Below are positions 1-5,444 of a stretch of DNA of 5,444 nucleotides, in pieces (positions within the stretch are counted from its first letter, which is position 1; every line of letters starts with the position of its first letter). The position numbers and the translations under genes are program-made. Below the pieces are notes generated by a model. It saw only the letters and a program-made list of their open reading frames with translations. It had not been told where the DNA came from and made no database searches. The DNA is from an uncultured Planctomycetaceae bacterium (GTDB lineage: Bacteria > Planctomycetota > Planctomycetia > Pirellulales > Pirellulaceae). The stretch is taken from the NCBI GenBank assembly GCA_903927685.1, contig CAIYOB010000940.1, positions 1 to 5,444 on the forward strand, given 5' to 3'.

Positions 1-2265
1 CCATCCTGGGTTGATCTTCGCCACCGTCCGCGCATAGTTGCGCGTCGTCTCGACTAGCTCCGCGGCCACGATCCAGTCGGGCTTCGCGCCGAAGACCCCC
101 GACCCGGGCCACAGGTAGAATTTGGCGTTGCCGGCGCCGGTGTACTCGTGCGGATCGCTGCGCAGCGCTGCGTTTGACAGCAGTCCGGTCAGCAGAGCCC
201 GATGGATCGCGCCGTACAACAGTTGATCGATGTTCGGGACGCGCGGGGCCAGCGGGCGGCCGCCCAGCGAGGTCAGTTCCAGGTTCACGGTCTGCAACTC
301 GACGTCGTCGGTGGGCCGATAGTGCAGGCCACGCCGGTGCCGTCGGCGGCGGTGGGGACCGCGCGGGGTCTCCGGTGCCGCTCCCATCTTTTCCGCCGCC
401 TTGCCCGAGAGCACGGCCGCCTCGTCCACCAGTTGCTTCAGCTGGCGGTGGATATCCAGCCACTCGCGCATCCGGTTGAACGACAGGAAGTTCTGTTGGC
501 AGGCGCGCCGCAACTGGTTCCGCGACAGCTTTTCCCGCAATTCGTGGTAGAAGTTCCAGAGCCTGAGGTAGCTCAAGAAATCCGACGCCGGGTCCGCGAA
601 CTGGGCATGCCGCTCGTCGGCCGCCTGCTGCTTTTCCGCCGGCCGCTCGCGCGGGTCCTGAACCTCCAGCACGGCCGCGATCACCAGCACCTCGGGCAGG
701 CAGCCTTCCTCGGCGGCGGCCAGGATCATGCGGCCGATGCGGGGATCGACCGGCAGTCGGGCCAGCCGGCGGCCGATGTCGGTCAGTTCGCCGCCGTCGT
801 CGATCGCGCCGAGCTCGAACAACGTCCGGTAGCCGTCCTGGATGGCATCGGGGCGCGGCGGATCCAGGAACGGGAATTCCTCGATCGCGCCCAGCCGGAA
901 CGCCTTGGTCTGCAGGATCACCGCCGCCAGGTTGGTGCGGCGGATTTCGGGTGTGGCAAACCGCTCGCGGGCCAGGTAGTCGTCTTCGCGGTACAGCCGC
1001 ACGCAGATCCCCGGTCCGACGCGGCCGCAGCGCCCGGCCCGCTGGTCGGCCGACGCTTGCGAGATCGCCTCGATCGGCAATCGCTGCACCTTGCGCCGCG
1101 GCGAATAGCGGCTGATCCGGGCCGTGCCCGTGTCGATCACGAAGCGGATGTTGGGGACGGTCAGCGACGATTCCGCCACGTTCGTAGCCAGCACCACGCG
1201 GCGCTTCCCGTGCGGCTGGAAGATCTTGTTCTGGTCGCTGGCCGACAGCCGGGCGTACAGCGGCAGGATCTCGGTCTGCCGGCCGTCGCCAGGAATCGAG
1301 CGGCCGCGAAGTGTCTTAGCCGTCTCGCGGATGTCCCGTTCGGTCGGCAGGAAGACCAACATGTCGCCTGGCCCGGACCGCGCCAGTTCCTCGACCGTGT
1401 CGGCAATCGTCCGCTGCACGTCGATGTCGCCCGTGCCTTCCTCGTCCGGTTGCAGCGGTTGATAGCGGACCTCGATCGGATAGCCGCGCCCGGAGACCTC
1501 GACGATCGGCGCCGGGCGGCCGGTGCGCGGACAGGCAAAGTGGGCCGCGAACCGCTGGGCGTCGATCGTGGCCGAGGTGATGATCAGTTTCAAGTCCCGC
1601 CGCGCGGACAACAGTCGCTGGACGTAGCCCAACAGAAAATCGATGTTCAGCGACCGCTCGTGAGCCTCATCGATGATCAGCGTGTCGTACTGATTCAAGA
1701 AACGATCCTGCTGGGTCTCGGCCAGCAGGATGCCGTCGGTCATCAGCTTGATGTAGGTCTCCGGCCGCGTCGTGTCGGTAAAGCGGACTTTGAAGCCGAC
1801 GGCGGAGCCCAACGGGACGGCCAGTTCGTCGGCCAGTCGGGCGGCAATCGCCCGGGCCGCAATCCGTCGCGGCTGGGTGTGCCCAATGAACCCGTCCGCC
1901 CCGCGCCCCAGTTGCAGGCAGATCTTGGGCAATTGGGTGGACTTGCCCGAGCCGGTCTCGCCGCACACGATCGTGACGGCATGCTCGCGGATGGCCTGCT
2001 GGATCTCGTCGCACTTGGCGGTGATCGGCAAGGCCGGGTCAAGGGCGATGGCGGGGATGCCCGCCAGCCGTTCGGCCCGCCGCTGGATCGACTGTTCGAG
2101 TTCCTGCCGCCAACGTTCCAGATTACGATCGTACAGCTTGCCCGCCCGCCGGGCCTGGTCGAGCGAACGCAGCCGTTGCCGGAGGCGAAAACGCTGGCCG
2201 CCCAGGGCCAAGTCGATGCGGGTTTCGAGTTCGGTGAAGTCGGTCATATCGAATTTTAGGCTCAT
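1..2265 (-). CDS. hrpA: HrpA-type DEAH-box ATP-dependent RNA helicase (3' end beyond the window)
   Basis: This is a superfamily 2 RNA helicase; 755 residues are visible and the frame is open to the left edge. All core motifs were read in one frame: Walker A GETGSGKST (102-110), motif Ia TQPRR (130-134), DEAH (199-202), SAT (231-233), motif V TNVAESSLTVP (361-371) and motif VI QASADQRAGRCGR (403-415). A winged-helix/ratchet region follows (TPEIRRTN at 438, LPVDPRIGRM at 504, QDPRERP at 536). Next comes an OB-fold-like part (IHRALLTGLLSN at 687, EYTGA at 708, WPGSGVF at 719). The segments match E. coli HrpA (about 1300 residues) closely as I remember it, so roughly 500 C-terminal residues should lie off the window. 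Family members unwind RNA in the cytoplasm; E. coli HrpA is linked to mRNA processing and to rescue of stalled ribosomes. Start 2265 puts Walker A at the position expected from E. coli. In-frame ATGs at 2292 and 2247 are alternatives, and none has a clear Shine-Dalgarno. Residues 614-686 hold an unusual Arg-rich extra segment. Confidence 0.95.
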   Translation of the reverse strand, partial: MSLKFDMTDFTELETRIDLALGGQRFRLRQRLRSLDQARRAGKLYDRNLERWRQELEQSIQRRAERLAGIPAIALDPALPITAKCDEIQQAIREHAVTIVCGETGSGKSTQLPKICLQLGRGADGFIGHTQPRRIAARAIAARLADELAVPLGSAVGFKVRFTDTTRPETYIKLMTDGILLAETQQDRFLNQYDTLIIDEAHERSLNIDFLLGYVQRLLSARRDLKLIITSATIDAQRFAAHFACPRTGRPAPIVEVSGRGYPIEVRYQPLQPDEEGTGDIDVQRTIADTVEELARSGPGDMLVFLPTERDIRETAKTLRGRSIPGDGRQTEILPLYARLSASDQNKIFQPHGKRRVVLATNVAESSLTVPNIRFVIDTGTARISRYSPRRKVQRLPIEAISQASADQRAGRCGRVGPGICVRLYREDDYLARERFATPEIRRTNLAAVILQTKAFRLGAIEEFPFLDPPRPDAIQDGYRTLFELGAIDDGGELTDIGRRLARLPVDPRIGRMILAAAEEGCLPEVLVIAAVLEVQDPRERPAEKQQAADERHAQFADPASDFLSYLRLWNFYHELREKLSRNQLRRACQQNFLSFNRMREWLDIHRQLKQLVDEAAVLSGKAAEKMGAAPETPRGPHRRRRHRRGLHYRPTDDVELQTVNLELTSLGGRPLAPRVPNIDQLLYGAIHRALLTGLLSNAALRSDPHEYTGAGNAKFYLWPGSGVFGAKPDWIVAAELVETTRNYARTVAKINPGW

Positions 2266-2268
2266 GCC

Positions 2269-2311
2269 GGTTGAAACGGCTAGCCGATCCATACCAGCAG
2301 GTTGAACCGCG
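2269..2311. repeat. Pair of GGTTGAA-containing direct repeats in the divergent intergenic region
   Basis: GGTTGAAACGGC (2269-2280) and GGTTGAACCGCG (2300-2311) share GGTTGAA, a C and a G at matching positions, and start 31 bases apart, about three helical turns. The right copy contains the odd palindrome GGTTGAACC, and the left copy differs from it by one base in that stretch. Between them, 2277-2286 (CGGCTAGCCG) is a perfect 10-base palindrome. The pair lies between two divergent genes, where a shared operator could sit, but repeats this short can arise by chance. No regulator is known. Confidence 0.3.
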
Positions 2312-2331
2312 CCGTGCGGGACAATGAGAAT
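2302..2331 (+). promoter_or_regulatory. Weak sigma70-like promoter candidate for the small secreted-protein gene
   Basis: TTGAAC (2302-2307) and GAGAAT (2326-2331) are separated by 18 bases. Each hexamer matches four of six positions of the sigma70 consensus. Transcription would start near 2338, leaving a leader of about 28 bases before the ATG at 2366; this also argues against translation from the upstream ATG at 2324. The -35 hexamer lies inside the right-hand GGTTGAA repeat. Planctomycete promoters are not well defined, so this is only a candidate. Confidence 0.2.
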
Positions 2332-2352
2332 CGATGAGCCACTGGGAAAACA

Positions 2353-2361
2353 GGGGGGAAG
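2353..2361 (+). promoter_or_regulatory. Purine-rich ribosome binding site that decides the start at 2366
   Basis: A run of G followed by AAG ends four bases before the ATG at 2366. It is the only clear Shine-Dalgarno-like tract upstream of the small gene. With the signal peptide that begins immediately after that ATG, it favours 2366 over the in-frame ATG at 2324, which has no comparable tract. Confidence 0.5.
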
Positions 2362-2365
2362 CGCG

Positions 2366-2695
2366 ATGGTTCGTCGTGCGATCTTGGCCTTGCTAGCGTG
2401 CAGCGTCCTTGCCATCTGCCTGTCGGCAACCACCGCACACGCCGAGCAACAAGCCTTCGGCCGTGTCTGGGGCGGAGCTTACGGTCAGAATGACTGGGAG
2501 CGATTCTACCACTATCCGTACGTCTTCTATCCTCAGAACTTCTGGGGCAACGAGTATTATCGCAGTGCGGAGAGTCTGTACTACCGGTATCCTCCGGAAA
2601 TGCGGATCCCGGTGTACAACAAGAAGTGGCACAACGAACTGCCGGCCGGCCAGCTGTATCACTCCGGCCACCACTTCGTCACCGACATGTTCTAG
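2366..2695 (+). CDS. Small exported aromatic-rich protein of unknown function
   Basis: The product has 109 residues. Residues 1-26 form a textbook Sec signal peptide: basic start MVRR, hydrophobic core AILALLACSVLAICL, then SATTAHA with cleavage expected after AHA. The mature part has 83 residues, of which 12 are Tyr, 4 Trp and 6 Phe (about 27% aromatic), plus 5 His and no Cys. Tyr-rich stretches such as FYHYPYVFYP and SLYYRYPPEMRIP lead to a basic stretch around VYNKKWHNE and a C-terminal YHSGHHF. I recognise no catalytic motif. From memory only, similar short proteins occur in Pirellulales and are sometimes labelled 'calmodulin-binding protein', a label I would not transfer. A longer frame opens at 2324, but its extra 14 residues would mask the signal peptide and it lacks a ribosome binding site. 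The gene diverges from hrpA and converges on the propeller gene, overlapping its stop codon. Export is well supported; function is unknown. A surface or cell-wall structural role is a guess. Confidence 0.82.
   Translation: MVRRAILALLACSVLAICLSATTAHAEQQAFGRVWGGAYGQNDWERFYHYPYVFYPQNFWGNEYYRSAESLYYRYPPEMRIPVYNKKWHNELPAGQLYHSGHHFVTDMF
2692..2695. other. Interlocked convergent stop codons in a palindromic CTAG
   Basis: The plus-strand small gene ends with TAG at 2693-2695. The minus-strand propeller gene ends with TAG read from 2694 to 2692. The palindrome CTAG therefore supplies both stops, and the two coding regions overlap tail to tail by four bases with no intergenic space. Both frames were read directly up to this point. 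Confidence 0.9.
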
Positions 2696-5444
2696 CGCTG
2701 CGACTGCAGCGCCAGCCACGCCTGCATCTGGTAACTGCAGGCGCATTTTGCTGACCCGTCCGGCACCAGGACTTGGCCGCCGGCGGGGATGGCGTTGAAC
2801 CAGCAACTGCTGCGGATGCCGCCGTAGTTCTCCGTGCCGACGTCGCGCGTCAGATCCAGGTAGCCCAGCGTCGCCGACCGGAACAGCAGCAGGTTGCAGC
2901 TGGCGGCAATCTGGCCGCAGCCGTAGGACCGCACGAATTTCCACGGCACCGGCTCGCCCGTGCTCAACTTCCAGGCTCCGCCTTCGGCATAGATCACGTC
3001 GCCGTTGATGATCGGGCGCGTCTTGTAGTCGGCCGGCTGATCCCAAATCCGTCCTCCGGAGTCCAGGGACAACGCGGCCATCCGCCCGCCGATCTCGGAC
3101 GGAAGCCGGAAGAAATCGTGCTTCACACCCTGGAAGTACATCAACAGGACGCCCTGCGGAACGCTGACCGCCAGTTGCGTGCCAAAGATGTCCTGGTCCG
3201 TCCGCCACACGTCCCGGCCGGTCCTCGCATCCAAGGCCAACAGCGTTCCCCCAGGATGTTCGCCTGGCTGCAACCGCGGACGATGCTTGCCGTTGGGCGC
3301 AGGCTCGGTGATCCGATCCTCCATCGCCAACGGCCGATCGATCAGATACACGCGGCCGTTGGCAATCGCGATCGCGTTGTTCCGGATCGAGTGGGTCGGC
3401 CGATATTGCCACAAGACCTGCCCCGTGCCGGCGTCCAGGGCGAAGAACAGCACGGACTCGGTCCGCAGGCCGATCCCGTTGTACCGCGGGCTGACCGTAT
3501 GCGCTTGGTTCAATACCGAACCGAACAGCACGCCGTCGGCATGGGCCACGTAGCCCCAGTTGCGGTCCGAGGCGGCCGGCTCGACCGGCGTCTTGAATTC
3601 CGCGGCCAGGCGGCCCGTCGCCAGTTCGATCTTCAGGCAGCGCTCGCCGGTCCGCACGAACACCGCGTCATCGCTGAGGCAAAAGTTGCTGCCCGTGTCC
3701 CCCACGCCGACATCGTGATGCACGCCATCCCAGTCGGCCAGGAGATCGGGGATGGGATACACCCAGCGCGTGCGGCCGTTGTACGCATCCAAAGCGCACA
3801 CGCCGTGCACGCCTTCGACGACCAGGTAACCGCGGCTGAATAGCGGCGCGGGGCCTTGCGCGTGGCGATCCGGGATTTCCAGTACGCCATCCCGATACCA
3901 GGCCACCTCCAGTGGTCCGCGCACCAGTTGGTCCGTCGAGCAAAGCGTGTTGGCGGCGTCGGAATTCTGATGCGTCCACGAGCCGGCGCCCGGCAAGTCG
4001 CCGCGGCGCTGGACCTGGAAGCTGCCCGCGGTCCCCAAGCACACGACGCCACCGTAGGGACGCTGCAAGCGTTGAATCTCTGCCACGTTCAGTTCCGCCG
4101 CGGGCTCGGCGAACCGCCGCGAGGACACGATCAGGTCGGCGCAGTACTGCGGATAACCGGTGTCCGCTGGATCGCCTTGATGCACCCAGACACGACTGCC
4201 GTACAGCCCGGCCGCCAGTAACCGTCGTCGAGCCCGCAACACTTGGTCCGGATCCTGTTCGATCCCGATCACCTGCAAGTCGGACCGGCGGGCCAGTTCG
4301 AGGGCCAATTGCCCGTCGCCGCACCCCAAGTCCAAACACAGTCCGGCCGTCACGCCCGCCGCCTTCAGGATCTCGTCGGCGGCCTGGCCAATCGCAGGCT
4401 CCACCGCGGGCCCGTCGGTCGTCCCGGCCGTCGCGGTCGGGACGGCGGTTCCGCCGGCGGGAACCCCCGGCACAGGCTCGCCAAACGCGTACAGCGAACC
4501 GTCGGTCGTCGCCACCAGCAGCAGTCCACCGGCCGCGGCCAGCCCCACCGCCTCGCCCTCGACCTCGCTCGACCAGCGTACCCGCTGGGTCGCCAGGTCG
4601 ATGACCGATACACGACCGGGCATCCCGCACACTGCTTCGCGGCCCGCGGCGATCACCTCGCTGGTCCGTTCGTATGCCGCCGCCTGGAACGGTTCCACGT
4701 CGGCCCCCAGGCGTTCGACGTCGGGGCGGCTCTGCGCCAGCACTCGCTCCAGCCCAGTCTGCCGCGGGATCGTGTCGTCCGCGTCCTTGAACAGGACCTC
4801 GGTCTGAAACAAGTTCGTCAGACCGGGCAGGCTGGCGACGACCTGTTCGGCGCGGCGCACACGTTCGGGCTCGTCAGCGACTTGGATTTCCCCCGTCTTC
4901 TGCAGTCCGCGATAGCGCACCAGGTCGCCTTTGCGGTTGAGTGTCTCCACGTCGCCCCAGCGGTAGGCCAGCAGACGGCTGCCCGTGAACTGCAGGAGTC
5001 CGTCGGGCAGCACGCTGAACACGCCGCGGCCGCCGCGCGCCGCCAAGTCGCCGGTGGCGGTCTCCAGAAAGCAGCCCCCGTTGATCACGAATCGGTCGGC
5101 GAGCAGCGCCCGTGCACCGCCGATCGAGCCGTTGTCCTGCAGTCGGTAGTGCTGCAGTTGGCCGTCGCCGCGGCGAAAGGCGGCCGGCACGGCTCGGCCG
5201 GTCGGCACGAACAGCTGGTCCGCGGTGGCCAAGAGGTATCCCTGCGCCGCGACCCCACTGGCTGCTTTCGCTCCGCCGTGCGGTTGGGGCATGGTCAGAC
5301 CGCCCGCCTGGTCATTGGTCCAACGCACGGTGCCGCTGGCCGCGTCCAGGGCATGCAGGAAGATCCCTTCGCTGGGCCAGATCCCGGCGGCATAGTACAC
5401 GGTATCCTCCCAGACCACAGGACCGCCGCGGGCGGGCCAGCGGG
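2692..5444 (-). CDS. PQQ-like beta-propeller / SAM methyltransferase / PQQ-like beta-propeller protein (5' end beyond the window)
   Basis: 916 residues are visible, and the frame is open to the right edge. Numbering starts at the first full codon, 5442. The GTG at 5418 is internal, because propeller-like sequence (RWPARGGPVV) precedes it. Residues 1-321 form PQQ/BamB-type repeats such as HALDAASGTVRW (30-41) and VIDLATQRVRW (about 280-290), interrupted by a charged, probably helical stretch at 190-265. A Pro/Ala/Gly/Thr linker (322-354) follows. Residues 355-470 look like a class I SAM methyltransferase: motif I LDLGCGDGQ (370-378), acidic E395 ending strand 2, ADLIVSS (435-441) and RPYGGVVCLG (461-470). 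A second propeller runs to the end, with LDAYNGRTRW (551-560), ALDAGTGQVLW and LALDARTGRDVW. The last blades carry C842, C849, C880 and a CACSY motif (900-904). Such composites are, as I recall, common and uncharacterised in planctomycetes. BamB-like propellers are usually exported scaffolds, and PQQ dehydrogenases use this fold, but no enzyme active site is visible here. Any signal peptide would lie off the window. The substrate is unknown. Confidence 0.88.
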   Translation of the reverse strand, partial: RWPARGGPVVWEDTVYYAAGIWPSEGIFLHALDAASGTVRWTNDQAGGLTMPQPHGGAKAASGVAAQGYLLATADQLFVPTGRAVPAAFRRGDGQLQHYRLQDNGSIGGARALLADRFVINGGCFLETATGDLAARGGRGVFSVLPDGLLQFTGSRLLAYRWGDVETLNRKGDLVRYRGLQKTGEIQVADEPERVRRAEQVVASLPGLTNLFQTEVLFKDADDTIPRQTGLERVLAQSRPDVERLGADVEPFQAAAYERTSEVIAAGREAVCGMPGRVSVIDLATQRVRWSSEVEGEAVGLAAAGGLLLVATTDGSLYAFGEPVPGVPAGGTAVPTATAGTTDGPAVEPAIGQAADEILKAAGVTAGLCLDLGCGDGQLALELARRSDLQVIGIEQDPDQVLRARRRLLAAGLYGSRVWVHQGDPADTGYPQYCADLIVSSRRFAEPAAELNVAEIQRLQRPYGGVVCLGTAGSFQVQRRGDLPGAGSWTHQNSDAANTLCSTDQLVRGPLEVAWYRDGVLEIPDRHAQGPAPLFSRGYLVVEGVHGVCALDAYNGRTRWVYPIPDLLADWDGVHHDVGVGDTGSNFCLSDDAVFVRTGERCLKIELATGRLAAEFKTPVEPAASDRNWGYVAHADGVLFGSVLNQAHTVSPRYNGIGLRTESVLFFALDAGTGQVLWQYRPTHSIRNNAIAIANGRVYLIDRPLAMEDRITEPAPNGKHRPRLQPGEHPGGTLLALDARTGRDVWRTDQDIFGTQLAVSVPQGVLLMYFQGVKHDFFRLPSEIGGRMAALSLDSGGRIWDQPADYKTRPIINGDVIYAEGGAWKLSTGEPVPWKFVRSYGCGQIAASCNLLLFRSATLGYLDLTRDVGTENYGGIRSSCWFNAIPAGGQVLVPDGSAKCACSYQMQAWLALQSQR
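2719..2749 (+). terminator. Intrinsic terminator candidate for the small secreted-protein gene
   Basis: CGCCTGCA (2719-2726) and TGCAGGCG (2736-2743) form a perfect eight-base GC-rich stem with a nine-base loop. Two bases later comes a run of four T (2746-2749). It begins 24 bases after the stop codon of the small gene and is oriented to end plus-strand transcripts. On the minus strand it is coding sequence, for the Cys-rich C-terminus of the propeller protein, and has no T-run after it, so it should work in one direction only. The T-run is short, so strength is uncertain. Confidence 0.5.

Noticed and set aside
202..2259. Long plus-strand ORF of 685 codons as a real gene
   Set aside because: It lies codon-aligned opposite the hrpA frame, which carries every DEAH-helicase motif in order. 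Its product is R/Q/D/G-rich and shows no recognisable domain.
2324..2365. N-terminal extension of the small secreted protein from the ATG at 2324
   Set aside because: It would place 14 polar residues before the signal peptide and lacks a ribosome binding site. The ATG at 2366 has a purine-rich tract and starts the basic MVRR end.
2390..2401. Lipobox (LLAC at residues 9-12) in the small secreted protein
   Set aside because: Cleavage before C12 would leave only about seven hydrophobic residues. The hydrophobic core continues past it to a normal AHA cleavage site.
2641..2650. GCCGGCCGGC palindrome as terminator for the propeller gene
   Set aside because: It has no loop and no T-run on the minus strand, and it is coding sequence of the small gene.
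2393..3412. Minus-strand ORF of 339 codons overlapping the small gene and the propeller gene
   Set aside because: It is out of frame with the PQQ repeats, and its product is Arg-rich low-complexity sequence typical of a shifted high-GC frame.
2773..3843. Plus-strand ORF of 356 codons opposite the propeller gene
   Set aside because: It is a codon-aligned antisense shadow of the second propeller and has no domain or ribosome binding site of its own.
5416..5418. GTG as the start codon of the propeller/methyltransferase gene
   Set aside because: The frame stays open upstream to the window edge, and the preceding residues (RWPARGGPVV) continue propeller-type sequence. The codon is therefore internal and the gene is 5'-partial.

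Overview
The window is GC-rich and gene-dense, and it reads as a chromosomal segment from a planctomycete, probably Pirellulales-like. Two things suggest this: the composite PQQ-propeller/methyltransferase protein on the right, whose arrangement I associate with planctomycetes, and the small Tyr/Trp-rich secreted protein in the middle. The assignment rests on remembered family resemblance, not on a search. I see no rRNA, tRNA, CRISPR array, insertion sequence or phage gene.

Layout. (1) Positions 1-2265, minus strand: the first 755 residues of an HrpA-type DEAH-box RNA helicase, with its C-terminal part beyond the left edge. (2) Positions 2266-2365: a 100-base divergent intergenic region with two GGTTGAA-containing direct repeats 31 bases apart and one weak promoter-like pair. 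(3) Positions 2366-2695, plus strand: a 109-residue exported protein of unknown function, with a clear Sec signal peptide and an extremely aromatic mature part. (4) Positions 2692-5444, minus strand: the last 916 residues of a large protein with a PQQ-type beta-propeller, a class I SAM methyltransferase domain and a second PQQ-type propeller; its N-terminus lies beyond the right edge.

Genes 3 and 4 converge so tightly that their stop codons interlock in one palindromic CTAG. A good intrinsic terminator candidate for gene 3 lies inside the 3' coding end of gene 4. Genes 1 and 3 diverge from the short intergenic region. Nothing shows that the three genes act in one pathway: the helicase is an RNA/ribosome housekeeping-type protein, while the other two look like envelope or exported proteins.

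The points most worth following are the methyltransferase embedded between two propellers, the aromatic-rich exported protein, and an Arg-rich extra segment in the helicase. None is a proven new system. The very long plus-strand reading frames opposite the helicase and the propeller gene are codon-aligned antisense shadows.
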